From NCBI GenBank assembly GCA_948567375.1, contig OX419762.1, positions 51,131,034-51,195,033 on the forward strand: a stretch of 64,000 nt of DNA, in the 5' to 3' direction. This document shows, one piece after another, positions 11,549-24,090 of the stretch (within the stretch, counting starts at the first letter, position 1; the number at the start of each line of letters is the position of its first letter). The translations under genes and the position numbers were made by a program. The notes under the pieces are model-generated. The model had not been told where the DNA came from, made no database searches, and saw nothing but the letters and a program-made list of their open reading frames with translations. This stretch comes from Lunularia cruciata. Its lineage: Eukaryota > Streptophyta > Marchantiopsida > Lunulariales > Lunulariaceae.

Positions 11549-12420
11549 ATGGAAACAATACTTGATGTCATCCTTGCTATGCAACAACAAATTGAGCACC
11601 TTACTTGATTGTTGGATGAACAAGATCTTTGACGACAAGAGTATGTAGAGAAAGTACCAATTCAAGAAGGAGAAGATCGGATCAGATTCCCTAAACCCAA
11701 GATATTTGAAGGCAAGAATCTCTCGGGAGCAATGGAGAAATTTGTGTTTCATTGTGAACATTATTTTGAAGCTACCAATCTACAAGGCGAGCAAAAACAA
11801 ATTCTCTTGGCTTCTAGTCAATTGGATGGAGTAGCAAAGCTATGGTGGAGATTCCGAGTGGAGCAAGCTAATGACAAATTTTGGCACCAATCTTGACATG
11901 AGTAGAATTCAAGAGCGCAATAATTAGTCGGTTCCAAGCTATAAATGCCACACAAGCTGCACGAGATAAGTTGGTAGAGTTGACATAGATTGGCTCTATA
12001 AGAAGTTACATCACGCATTTCCAAAACACCATCATGCAAATTCCATATATATTGGAAGGTGAAGCTCTAGATTGATTTGTGAGGGGCTTGAAGGCAAGAA
12101 CCAAATTAGAGGTAACCATGCAAGAGCCACAACACTTGGAGGAAGCCATGCGGTTGGCCAAACGTTTTGATTCCTTGGTGGCAACAACTTGGTCTCAACC
12201 TTGACTTCCACAGAGCCTACCAATACAATACAAACAAGTGGAAGAGCCAACACCAATGGAGATTGATGCCATTCAACAAAGACCACTTGGCATGGAAGAT
12301 AGAGAGAAACTGCAACAAAATGGCAGTTGTTTTTATTGTCGGCAATTGGGGCATTGCATTGCTGAATGTCCACTCAAGAATAGACAACCTCGACAAGTTG
12401 CCCAAGTAGAGGTTGTGTAG
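11549..12420 (+). pseudogene. Family-A gag pseudogene with zinc knuckle
   Basis: The ATG at 11549 opens METILDVILAMQQQ, followed by a capsid-like helical region (FVFHCEHYFEATNLQGEQK, then KLWWRF; later ITHFQNTIMQIPYIL and FVRGLKARTKLEV). A zinc knuckle of the C-x2-C-x4-H-x4-C type (CFYCRQLGHCIAEC) occurs at about 12329-12370, near the C terminus. Gag packages element RNA into virus-like particles. The frame is broken by at least five stops and a frame change; most stops stand where Arg or Gln is expected. The stop TGA at codon 20 (11606-11608) is also present at the same codon of the minus-strand copy at 57931-58503. The frame ends at TAG 12418-12420. Confidence 0.8.
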
Positions 12421-12479
12421 CAAAATGATCAGGGAAACAAGGAATCCTAGTAGGAGATTTTGAGCTACCTATTAGGAGT

Positions 12480-14570
12480 TTGATTAGTTCCAATGGGATT
12501 GAAGGCTCAACCTATGCAAGTTTGCTTCACTTGCAAGGTACAATATCTAATTGGGGTTGTAGGATTTTGGTTGATTCTGGAAGTTCAGAGAATTGCATGT
12601 CTATGCAAGTAGCAAAGGAATTGGGTATTCCTATCAAGCCAATGATTGGGAGGACTTTGCATTCCGCACCTTGCATCCTATTACCTTCAAGATTCTGACG
12701 GAGTATCTAGAGTGTATGAGGTTTGTAGTGGCACCTCTTCACTATGATATCATTCTGGATCTACCTTGGCTTGAACATCATAAGGTTCAATTTGATTGGA
12801 CCCAACGACAAATCCAAGTACAACACCAAGGTAGGAATTTCCGATTAGGTTTGTTGGTACCTTTGAGTAAGACACTTAAGTATAGTCAGTCCCAAGATGG
12901 GAAGTTTGTCAAGAAGGTAGCCATAGAGCAAACCTAGAAGAGAGATGAGTCCTAAGATGGGAAGTTTGCCAGGAAGGCAACCATGGAGCAAGCTTGGAAG
13001 AGAGATGAGTCCCTAGAAGAGAAGTTTGTTAGTAAAGCAACCATAGAGCAAGCTTTGGAAGAAGATAAGTTTATATTCACAGTGTGGATCAAGCAGATTG
13101 TACAAGAACAATCTGAGGAGGGCCAAGAGCCTCATCAAGCAATGGTTGAGCGGATAGTTCAAGAGTTTGTGGACGTGTTTTTAGATGATTAACCAAAGGG
13201 ATTACCCTCCGATTGAGGTATGCCTTTCAAGATCAAGTTATTGCCAAGGAGTACTCTAGTGAGTAGACCAATCTATTGGCTCTCACCAAAGGAGTTTGAG
13301 GAGTTGAAAATAACACGTATAGAGTTATTGGAGAAGGACTTCATACGACATAGTACCTCTCCTTGGGAAGCATCGGTACTGTTTGTTCTAAAGAAGGATG
13401 GAAGACTTCATTTTTGTATTGATTATCATGGGCTCAATAAGCAAACCATGAAGAATGCATATCCCTTGCCTTAGATCGATGACTTGCTTGATCAAATAAG
13501 TGGAGCACGCTACTTTTCCAAGTTCAATCTTTGTAGCGGCTATTGGGTAATTCCTATTGATAGAGAAGATGTGCAAAAGACTATCTTTTGCACAAGGTAT
13601 AGGCATTTTGAGTGGAGAGTTCTACCTTTCAGACTCACTAATGCTCCAGGAGTCTTCATGGATCAGATGCATTGGGTGTTGGATGGACTATTGGATCGGT
13701 CAGTGGTGGTGTTCTTGGATGATATCTTAATCTATAGCAAGACAAAGGCAGAACACATGAATCATGTGTGAGAAGTCCTAAGACAACTACAACAATGGAA
13801 ATTTTATTGTAAGAAGTTGAAGTGTGCCTTTTGGCAGAAAGAGGTTACCTTCTTAGGTCATGAGATCTCATCAAAGGAGATCAAGATGGAAGAAGAGAAG
13901 ATCAAGGCCATTACTAATTGGCCTACCCCAAAGGATGCTACAGAAGTACAGGCATTGAATGGAGTGGCCAGTTTTTTCCGGCGATTCATCCACTATTATG
14001 CTCATGTGGCTACACCATTGACTAACCTCTTGGGAAAGAACTTGAGATTCTAGTGGACAACCAAGCATCAAGAAGCATTCTCGAAGTTAAAGCATATGGT
14101 GTCTTCAAGACCCATTCTTCAACCATATGATCCTCAACTACCTTGTGTAATTGATTTTGATGCTTCTAACTTTGCAATAAGAGCTATGTTGGAACAAGAA
14201 TTCCCAAATGGACTACATCCCATTGCCTTTGTGTTTTGCCAACTAAATACAACTGAAAGAAATTACTCTGCTCAAGATAGGGAACAACTTGCAATGGTAT
14301 ATGCCACCAAGGTATGGAGGCATTATCTCTTGGAGAAACAAGTGATCATGCAAACTGATCACAAGTCATTGTTGTAGACCTTACACTTGGAGCACATGAA
14401 GAGTCGACATCATCAATGGGAGGAGAAACTCCAATAGTTTGACATCAAACTTGAGTACAAACTAGGTCGGTTCCATGTCATCCTTGATGCTCTATCACGA
14501 GGACCTGATTTGAAATCTCTTCCTCTCATCACGGTGGCAATTACAATGGTGTAAATTGACCCCAAGGTCC
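12480..14570 (+). pseudogene. Family-A chromovirus pol: protease, RT, RNase H (no integrase)
   Basis: Order seen: retropepsin active site ILVDSGSSENCMS (about 12567-12605) and the later LDLPWLEHHKVQFDW; a linker with three 60-bp repeats; RT from about 13220 ([21 protein letters not shown], shortened to key blocks; then ARYFSKFNLCSGYW) with the catalytic VVVFLDDILIYS (about 13710-13745); the RNase H start DFDASNFAI (about 14155) and the blocks RNYSAQDREQLAM and QTDHKSLL (to 14374). The frame continues through LEHMKSRHHQWEEKL to about 14520, where integrase should begin, but homology stops near 14570 and R3 follows. In-frame stops include TAG 14051-14053 and TAG 14375-14377; at both positions the minus-strand copy encodes Gln. 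The element cannot be autonomous. Confidence 0.85.
12888..13067 (+). repeat. Three 60-bp tandem repeats in the protease-RT linker
   Basis: The start of the unit (agtcccaag and variants) recurs at 12888, 12948 and 13008, a period of exactly 60 bp, so each unit encodes 20 residues. Recurring words are DGKF, KKVAIEQT or RKATMEQAW, and KRDES. The whole-codon period shows expansion took place while the frame was translated. Confidence 0.75.
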
Positions 14571-14624
14571 ATAAAGAGTTTCAGTCATAGCCAAGAACTC
14601 GAAGGCTCAACATCAAAGAAATGA

Positions 14625-14885
14625 GCCCTTTAGAGTTTCACTTTAAAATTATACTCCTCTACTCAACCTAGATCTCTAGCCCTAACGACACGGTTGATAA
14701 CACATCCAACAGTTTGAAATGGTACAAATGACAATAGGTCCGACCATGTGAATAATAAACCTTACATGAAATCCAACCACCAACAAGTAGTCCATGAGTA
14801 ACTACAAAAATAATTATAATTGCCAACACTACCACTCTAGTGTCTAAGCAAACTAGCTTTGATGCTACAAATGTCGTGACAAAAT
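14625..14885. repeat. Interspersed repeat R3, copy 2
   Basis: It matches 4618-4875 in the same orientation. It directly follows the broken end of the family-A pol and may mark the breakpoint. No gene is seen in it. Confidence 0.6.
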
Positions 14886-16460
14886 TGATCATACAATTCT
14901 AAGATCTTCTTAAGTTCCTTTGCCTTGGTTTCTGTAGAATGGAGATGGAAGGCATCAACTCCTTTGTAAGTTCTTCCAACATTTGGGATAAATCCAAAGC
15001 TCTCTCTTCCTTATCTTTCTTCAAGAATTCAACCAATTTTTCAAGTTGGAAGTACTCTTCCTTCTTAATTTTGAACATCTATAATTCCATAGTAATGATC
15101 TTTACTTATCCAAATTCAAGTTCTCCCCAAATATTGAACACTTTCTTGTCTCGTGCCTTTAGCTATTCTTTGTACCTTTGCATGTTTAGCACAACTCCAA
15201 AGAGAACTCAACCAAGAGGTATCTTTTTTTGAACAAGTAATTATTCGGCCATATCCTTGTGAAAAAGAGAGAAAACAAAAAGAAAACAACTTTTGTAGAA
15301 ACATGTGCACCACATTTATCCTAACCAAATATATTAAAAATCATATCCTAGTTTAATCTTATTGTCTTGTAGGCTTTTATAAATATATTCTTAACTATTT
15401 TATAAATTAGATCATTAAAAAGAATTATTATTATAATTTTGTTGATTAAAAGGCAATTGATAAATTAAATTTTTTCTTAGATTTGATTATTCTTGGTACT
15501 AGATTCACTTTTTTTTTTTAAACTAAGATGTGTAAGTTATATTAGACAAATAATTGTACAATCATCTAGTAATTAAATACCTTAGTCATCAATGTTGTAA
15601 TATAATCTCTATACAAAAGGATATAAGGCTTTCTCACACCATCCAAGCTACATTATGATATTAGATTCATATTACAATTAAGCCAATTATTCATGGATCT
15701 CCATTATCTTCTCTTGAATTCTAAAATACAAAGCACAAATGGAGAAATATCACATCATCTCTATTGATACTAGAGTATAGAACATAGAGAAACTAAGATA
15801 CATGTTAATTTTATGTCCTTGATAAGAAAGCAAAGGCTATACTTTTTGAGTAGTTGAGTGAACTCTTCATCCATTTGAGTAGCTTTGAGCTTCCCAAGAG
15901 AGAGAAATTTCAATGTATAGAATATAAAACATGGAGCTATATTGTTATTATATGCTTATATATTCATATGAGTAACCAAAAAGCTAATATATCCATGTTT
16001 AACAAAAGGTTATTTAGTTAAAGGTTATTCCTTGTTGCCTTAATTATGTTCTTCAATATATGAAAAATTTCTCTTATCAATCTTCTTGTACAAATGATAT
16101 ACACTAATTTTCAACACATTCCAACCAAACTTATTGGGAATTTATTGAAAATATTCAAGTTACATGATTTTTCTAAGATGAGTTTAGTGTTATTTATCCT
16201 AATTCCAAAACATTCAAATCATATTATTGAGTCTAATTATATTATGAGTGAATGAGAACCTCAATTTGAAAATTTAAAATTTGGTTTATTTGATTAGCTT
16301 AACCTAGTAAAATTTATATCTTGAAAGAATAAAATCATGAGTCAATAAAATGAAATTTATAATTTATATCATAAACCTGGCAATTATAAATTTTGGATGG
16401 AAATTTATAGGATATTTTAACTAGATTCATAAATCAAAAGGAGTTGTCAACAATTGCAAG
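14886..16460. other. Gene-free AT-rich stretch
   Basis: A 97-codon frame at 14939-15232 is rich in Ser, Phe and Asn and has no motif; I treat it as chance. The rest is AT-rich with stops in all frames. Confidence 0.45.
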
Positions 16461-16516
16461 AAAAATTTAGTATATATATATAAATATATTTATATATTTA
16501 TATATACTAAATTTTT
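16461..16516. repeat. Inverted repeat (18-bp perfect arms)
   Basis: The arm AAAAATTTAGTATATATA at 16461-16478 is repeated in inverted form at 16499-16516 with a 20-base AT-rich spacer. On a single strand it would form a long hairpin. It lies four bases from a second palindrome. Confidence 0.8.
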
Positions 16517-16520
16517 GGAA

Positions 16521-16546
16521 TTTGGAAGTATATATATACTTCCAAA
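16521..16546. repeat. Perfect 26-bp palindrome
   Basis: The half-site TTTGGAAGTATAT (16521-16533) is followed directly by its exact complement to 16546, with no spacer. It may belong to the same AT-rich hairpin element as 16461-16516, for instance a MITE end, but no terminal pair was found. Confidence 0.8.
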
Positions 16547-18218
16547 TAACTTGTACATCTATGCATCACTCATTGATGATACAAGAGAACTTAAAATCCA
16601 ATCTATATATTGAACAATTGTAGTATATTAATTTTGTACTTACAATAATATTTTAGCTATTATTACTACATTAAAGCTTATGTAGAAAGATTGATACTCT
16701 TTAAGCTAATTGTACCAACCTTTATCTATGTTTAAACTACTGAATCCAAGATTGAAAAAAAATAAAATAATATATAATAGAGGACTGAAAACTATATCGT
16801 CACAATCACCCAATCATCAATGACCAACTAAACTAACTTATTAGGAACAGACAAAATTGTGAATCCCCATTGCTAGATTGTAAGGGCCTTACATATGTTT
16901 ACATCAATCTTCTTCATATCTTGCACATGTAATTATGAGTCACTATGTACTTTTTCAGCGTGACGCAGGATGAGATATCCTCCGATAAGTGAATAATATG
17001 CCACTCATCAACAGGAGGATGTATCCCAATTAGTACTACTTGAACACTCAGTACACTCTCCAATTCAAGAGAGAGAAGGAGAGACATAAAGGTGTATTAT
17101 CGACGCAAGGTAGAGATAAACCCAACGAACTTAAATCATACAATTCTATTTTTAATCGAAGAGTGATCAGATGATAGTGAAATATAGAAGAATATTTCTT
17201 TCCCAGTAACACAAGGTTGACCCATCTTAAACAACAAACTCCGGTGGCTGCTGACTTGAATTTAATGTTCGGGGCACATATTGAAGGTTCCATTCATACT
17301 GTAAGTATTATGGTGAATATCAAATATTTGAGACACTTCTTTTGATTAATTCGTGTAGGATATGCAGGTCTTCAGATTCATCACATGGTGTGCTCTTCAT
17401 ACATTAGAAACTGATGTAAATTGCTTAATTTTGTCTGGACTGATATTTCTTGTGATAACCGCAACTTTTGATCTACTCTGTCCCGTCTGACATGGTAAAC
17501 ATGAGGCACCGAGTCACACGTATCGTACGGCGCCATCTGACGGTGCATACCACGTCCAAGGATAGGCACTATGAATCCCCGGATGAGAACCTAATGATGG
17601 AACTGCCACGTGTAGGTGATGTAGGCCTCATGTGAAGCTTTAGACCAGTTTACGTTCCGCACTAGATTTGGACTCCTGAACAGTCCTGGAATGGGATCAA
17701 AATGTCAAGACTAAAAGCACCGACAATAACACGGAGTTGAGTATGAATCGGAGTTTGTATAGAAATCTGGTGAAGATTACACCCGCTGCACACCAAGTAA
17801 CGTAGTTTATGATACTCGAACAACCTTTGAATCTCTCCAGTTCAAAACTTCGGAATCCGAGAATCCGGGGTGTTTAAACTCGGGGTTTGAGTATGAAAGA
17901 GACGATGCTTTGTTCAATTAGCGGGGTTTCAAATCTGATTTTGATGGAACCAGTAGTGCTTCCGGAGTAGGTAGCTTACGGGTGCTCATTCCTTAAACAT
18001 TAGGGGACTTCCATCGCAAGGTGACACGAAAAAGTTCGAACTTTAAAGTGTCTAAAATTTCCGTACCCTATCCCGGGCTCCAGTTACTGTTCCTTGGTTA
18101 GAAGACCTGAATCCCATGTTATCGTATTTCAAGCATAAGAAAGACTAGTCTGACTTCGTCAGAAACATGTCATCGTAAGTGATGTCGAGTTTAGACTTTA
18201 CTCTATCTTCAAAACCAT
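16547..18218. other. Start of the higher-GC gene-free block
   Basis: From about 16.9 kb the composition changes from AT-rich to mixed, with many CpG-containing words, and stays so to about 35 kb. No family-A, B, R2 or R3 sequence is present. Open frames are short and show no motif I recognise. Confidence 0.5.
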
Positions 18219-18336
18219 CCGCACTGGAGTGGGAACTTACATCCGTCTCTCTTGTACGGCTTGATGGGGTCTTCCCATCCTTCGGTTTTTCTACGCGGTC
18301 GCCTTCTTTTCTCCGCTCTGGAGTGGGAACTTATAT
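18219..18336 (-). repeat. R4 repeat copy between 24-bp direct repeats
   Basis: The core cttgtacggcttgatggggt to ctacgcggtcgcc (about 18251-18304) matches the better copies at 34256 and 45175. It is bracketed by ccgcactggagtgggaact (from 18219) and ccgctctggagtgggaact (from 18313), which agree at 22 of 24 positions over their full length. That could be a long target-site duplication or a local tandem duplication. Confidence 0.6.
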
Positions 18337-18698
18337 GTTGATTGGAGACAGGAGGGAGACCAGAAGATTAAGGTCAAGAGTCAAAGAAACCTGGTTAGCA
18401 ACCTTATCGCAACTGCCTCTGCAAAGATAAAAATTGAGATTCAATAATGCTGCGGTCCACAAAGTCGAAAAGCTGACGTTAAACTCGTCGTTAGGGTTAG
18501 TTATTTACACACGTGTGTGATCATTATTTGGCGAGTTCCGCCAAACTCATCAATTCATCGGAAACTAGCATCCGGTGAGTTTCCAACGGGTTTGCTCATG
18601 AAACTTCTCTCGCCTAGGAATGTGTCATCAGATATCGTTATATTCACTTCAACAAACCCATAGAGACCTCGAGTTTGACCCAGTTTAATCTGATACTA

Positions 18699-18780
18699 TT
18701 GGGGCATAGGCCCATTTTATCTCGTTTGTCTCTCCCTTGATGGATCTTCCCATCTTTCATGTGTTCTACGTGGTTTCCTT
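18699..18780 (-). repeat. R4 repeat, degenerate copy
   Basis: It retains ggggcataggccc, gtctctcccttgatggatcttcccatc and ttctacgtggtttcctt in the same order as the clearer copies, with several substitutions and a short deletion. Confidence 0.5.
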
Positions 18781-19059
18781 TTTCTCGTTTAATCTGAGAA
18801 TTACATATTCCATCACGTCAGTTACTCACGAGTACGAGAAAAACTAGGTTCTACTTTGCGGACGACGTTAATAATTGATGAGAGCAACATAAAGGAAGCT
18901 ATATATAAAAGAGTATATGATAATCTAACTTCATAAGTGCATCATCCGAAGTGCAAAGCACAAGAACCGAATCTCACTATTTTTTATACGTTTCGGTAGA
19001 GTGCAGAGCATTTTTGCAATTTAACTGTAGCAGGAGAGATTAGACCATGTGATCACGAG

Positions 19060-19165
19060 TCTTAGCCCTGTTTTGTCTCCCACCTGTCCCTCACTTACAG
19101 GGCTTGATGGATTCTTCCATAATATGATGAGGATGGAAGACCCATTAAGCCCTGCAAGTGAAGAA
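19060..19165. repeat. R4-like repeat, inverted pair remnant
   Basis: One half reads ttgtctcc...cagggcttgatggattcttcc and, some 30 bases on, the complement-like ggatggaagacccattaagccctgcaagtg follows (both longer than shown are not exact). This looks like two R4 pieces in opposite orientation or a foldback derivative. Weak. Confidence 0.35.
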
Positions 19166-22100
19166 CATCTCAAGTGCAGATTGGTCATTCAAATCTACTC
19201 ATTCTTTATTCAGAATATTGAAGAATGGGTTCTTGATGTTACTTGCGGAATCCCTGAGGCATGTATATTTGGTATCCCAAAGGTGGAGTAGCGAGTTCCT
19301 CCATTTGCGTGGCTCGATGAAATCATGAAGTTTCTAGCAGAGAAGTCAACTACTGGGCCGCTGGATTTGAGTTGGACCCGAGCTAGAACCATTCCTTCAG
19401 GGAGAGCGTATACATGTAGACATTGAGCAGATAAGGAGTTCTGCGTTGGAATCCTCAGGTTTTCCCTTCCACCCATTGATTGCAACGACCGTTGATATAG
19501 TACGGTAGAAAGTATACGGTTGGAAAGGTTCGGGGAATCTGGCATCCCTTACTGACTGACGGACGGCATCTTCAAAGGGCCTGGAGTACAGTTCAGTACA
19601 GTACTAAAGTTTAGCATTGACGTGTGCTATCGTAGTAGATTGGTAAAATGAAAGCTCGGAGAATTCAGTCGTGGACAATGATTTGAGTTTCACAGGTGCA
19701 CCGGTGGTCCCCATTCGGATTTCATACTGATCAGAGAGAAGAGGAACACGCGATGAGTGATGTCACTCGAGAAGAATAGAAGAAGGGCAGAGGGAGAGGA
19801 GCATCGTCCAAAAAGCTTATGCTGATCTGAAAGTGCTTCTGTGGGTCATATGCTCGGAAAGCATAAGGGACGTGTTCCTCAGTCAATCTTCTCGGGGCTA
19901 TACCCTAACTTTTGGATCTCTGAATTCAGATCTGAACAGCACAACGGGAACTCCGTTTGGACGGTGTAAACCCAAAACCCCCGCAAACTCTAGGCATGTA
20001 TTGACCTGAAATTGGAGTTATAGGTAACTGGTCGTGTCTTTTGAGACTGGCGACAACGAGAGCAACAGAGATTCTGTGCTCGTGCGGAAAGCAGAAGACT
20101 TTCTTTGAGTTCATGTAGGGCCTTAAGTTCTGGGTAGGGAGCTACACTTCCTCGCCATCTGTGGTGTCTACAAACTAGAGTTATACATCAGATTTGCCTT
20201 GAAAATATCTAATCAACTTCCGACATGCAGAACAGAGTGCAAAGTAACCTACTTGTTACTACCATCGCTTACAGCATTTTGTCCCTCGAGCTCATCATAC
20301 ATGGAATCCTGGCCAGAGCACCAGGACGCCTTACATAATTGCACTTGTACATGACCAGATATCCAATTTATTCGAGATTCAAACTGGTATTGAGATATGT
20401 ACCGCGGTCACAAGTTGTCCACTGTCCCCGTTGAATTCAAGAAAAGTTGTAAATGGTGTTGGAATATCACTCGGAGAATATAAACGTAGAAACTGCGTGC
20501 AGATCCCAGTAACGCAGACGCTGGAGTAAATCAGCAAACGTTCAGGTCAGATTTTCTTAAACAAAAACAAAAGACGTTTGAAACTCTCGAGTCAACTCTC
20601 GGTTTTCTGCAGATTGTCCGAATCCAATTTTGCAGATCAGATCCACCGATTTGTTCTACTTGTTAATTCAAAGCGGTAGTTATTATCACTTGTGGAATGA
20701 CAGGAACTCAATGGTCGGTAGAGTTTGTTCACCAGTTCCGATTCATAAAAGTAAACGGAACAGTAGTTGTGAAGCTCATTATCAACTAAGATTACGAACG
20801 TGAGAGAGGAGATGGAGTTGCAAGCCCTGTACGACTGTAGAAGTGTTACAGACTACCGGCAAGAAGCTATTGGCCGTTTCATCTCGAATGAGTTGGTTGC
20901 CACTGGTCGGATCTTCGGGTTCAGGGAGGACGAACCCTACTCTTACTAGGAAACGTTTAACATTAAACATTATGTCAGGGCTCATGACCACGAAGTTCAT
21001 AGTTATTCAAACTGAAGGTAGAATCAGTCGGATCAAGATAAGCTCAGTTTTACTCCTAGAAGATACGAACATCAGCTTAGAAGGTGGTATCCGCAGAACG
21101 CAGACTGGTCGATAAGAAATCTCCAATTTCTTCACGACGGACGGCAACGCAGGACACAATCCAAAGTTCGGATCAGGTTTTGGCCTGCCTCAGTCAAGAA
21201 GCAGATTGGAGATTTGGGAGCTAAACTACAAGGTTCACTTTCAATGCGGATAGAAAAGAACTCTTTTATCATCTACAGTGGATTGAAATCTTCTCTACCC
21301 TAATGTGGCGAGACCTCACGTTCACCATATCAAGACTGTCTAATCTAACAGGAGGCATACAGAGATAAGGCTGTTTGAAATTGCAACCTAACACTTGATT
21401 GATTCAGTTGATATCTTCATTGGAGAATGGATCATTGACGTATGGATGCATGCCAATCAAACCTCCATAATTTCCTCACTAAGTTCTTCAACCTCAAGAT
21501 GGAATACAAGTAAGTAAAAACGTGAAATACTCACATCCTTGACTTGAAATTATCAGCATTGATTGAGAGAGTTATGGAGATGGTTTGCTGTTGCTCAGTT
21601 CCAGAGATAAAATTATATCTTTGCCTCTAGACGTTTCTATACGAATCGACCTCCGCTCGGAACAAATACATATAATTAACGAAGATTTTGTACGGACCAA
21701 GAGTCACTATCCGTGCTATATGAAAACTCCAGAAGTGTAAACGTTGCGAGGTACTAAATCTTCCAATCCTGGAACTACTGGGGCAGGGTATCGTCCTTTC
21801 CTTCCCAGGCTTATCCAGCTTGTTGAACTCCCACAGCAGCGGAAACCTAAAAGACAAGTAGCCTGAGTTCTGGTTCAGACGGCGCGTGACAGTCGGTGAA
21901 ACCGTGAACTTATTGCTAAATTCAGAGCATGCGTCGTTCATCATAATTCGCTATGTAACTGAGAATTGTTGAGAAGAAAGCCACATCTCGACCGTTCAGT
22001 TAGTCTTCTCCAAAATTCAGGAAACGAACTGCACCGCTCACGGCACGAAAACCTCATGTCACAAGACTGTGGTCAGACTGCGGTCCGAAATCATCAAGAG

Positions 22101-23979
22101 ACAATGCAACTAAAGAATGCAGTAGCAATTACACAACTTCGTTTCAATTGAGATTACACTATACGGCAAGTCCTGTTTAGCGCCTGATTGCGCTTCATCA
22201 AAGGCTTACACGTTCGTCGGTTGGTGACGGGATAGGTTCGCCACATAAGGATAACGTGAGCGCCAACTTTCTACGTAGCAACTCATGACGGAGATAACCT
22301 TAAAATCGTCTGCAGACTCTACACGACTCAGCTGGTCTGTAATCCTCGTCCTCAGCCTGTCTATCCAGTGTATGCATGGTACTCAAAATTTGTGAAATGA
22401 AAAGGTTAGTCAAGCTGACTAGACTAGACTTGCCTAGACATTGAGAGAGACCAGTGAGGACGTTCGATGTCATGTTTAAGTTGATCCAGTTTGCGATCTA
22501 AGTGCTTCATAGACATGAGCACCTAGATCCTAGGTATAAAAGGCACAGCCCGCAAAATGGATTTCTATAAAGTCTAAATCAATAATTGCAGTAAGTTGCC
22601 CCTTTCTTTAGTGAAAGGGACACCGAATATAATCCGATTGAAACCTCTCAGTAAGAGTTGATGTCGAAGGCTAAGGCGTAGAAATTAGCATTTACTCTGT
22701 TCTGGTGGACTTATACTCATCTACCACAGTGCATGAGAACAGGACAACTCAGACATTTTTTTCTTCACATCAAATTTGGGAGCAAAGTGAGAGCAGCACA
22801 TTGTCTCTTATAATGAAAATCATGGTAAGTTTCTCGAGATAAAGGTTCAACAGAACTTGTTGGAAGGATCTGCGAAATCATCAAGGGTGAGTTCTATACA
22901 CCGGAATTCATTGTGTTTCTATATTATCAGAGTAGAGACTTCTTTGGATTCAACAAGCGATGGATGACTTCAATCCTTATGCCGCTCGGCAGCATGTAGG
23001 GCCCAAATTTATAGAATGAGCCCCTTGAAGGTCCTCTGTCCCATTGTTTCCACCAGTGTTTTGCAAGCGGTCACGAGCTTGTGTTCTGCGAAAGTTCTTG
23101 AAACTGAACGCTACTGTGAAGTATCTAGGTCGAAACCTAGATGTAGAAATCGAGGTCCAGAATTCAGAAACCTACCGTTCGTGAAAGATATCCAAGACTT
23201 CACAAATGTATCCAGTTTAGAAGCAATTGCTGACAGGAATGCAAAGCAGTTGCAGAGATCCACGAAGGTCACCCTCCTCCTTGTTTCCGGGTCAAGGCAA
23301 TCTCACTCATAATCTGCGTGCCCATCTTGACTAACCATCACGATTATTTACCTATCCTTCTTTGTTAGAGTTGACCTTCAAGGACCACAGTTGTTGGAAT
23401 TGTGGAACTGGGGCCACGCTCACCGAGAGAATAAAATCTCAGTTTTCAATGTCATTTATGTTCTTGCCTAAAAATGGCTACAACAAGCTTTTGAGAATGC
23501 TTCACCTATCTTCTACTACCTAGACAGAGAACAATAAAAGACCAAATTGTCTCGTTCCTTATCGTCAGTTTGAAAGGACTAAACTATGAGGAAGTCTCAT
23601 AGCCGGCCACACTGCTCTCGGTCTGTTGCTGACCGACTTCTAGGTCTTCCTCGTGGAAATCTCTGCTTTGGAACTCCCACGAAGGTGTAGCCCTTGCATC
23701 TAAATTTGTTCTTCTGTCTATCTTTGTTGCTATCAATAGTTGGTTCTTGTCCTAAATTCCTGCAAACCTGTTTTGCAAATGCATCCGTGCACGATGGTGG
23801 ACAAGCGATAATTTGGTACGTTTATCGTGTTGAGGTTTTACCATATCGTATATATAAGTGTATAGTGGAAATTTCAAGGATCATTGTCCGAGTAAAGCGT
23901 CTTCTCAGATTGCAGGACTTAGAATGTCATCACGGACAACAAGTGTTTCTATATCCTACTTTTTGCTCCATGTTTTCGC
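19166..23979. other. Higher-GC block, no gene recognised
   Basis: Six-frame reading shows only short frames, the longest about 105 codons at 21627-21944 on the minus strand, with no signal peptide, zinc finger, transposase or RT motif. A TATAAAA-type box occurs at 22535-22541 (gtataaaag) with no gene after it. Confidence 0.45.
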
Positions 23980-24090
23980 TTTCCGTCTTCAGCGATTTGT
24001 CCTCGAGTCGTATGGGAAACAACGGGAAAATCCGAACTTCTCTTTCCCGTCTTCAGCGATTTATCCTTAAGTCGTATGGGAAACAACGGA
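23980..24090 (+). repeat. 46-bp direct repeat, two copies
   Basis: The block starting ttccgtcttcagcgattt (about 23980) and ending gtatgggaaacaacgg (about 24025) recurs from about 24044 to 24090 with a few changes (gtcctcgag against atccttaag). Period is about 64 bp. A 148-codon frame at 23694-24140 spans both, but shows no known domain. Confidence 0.7.

Noticed and set aside
22535-22541. TATA boxes at 18899, 22535 and 31870 as promoters
   Set aside because: No coding region or leader follows; such words are expected by chance.
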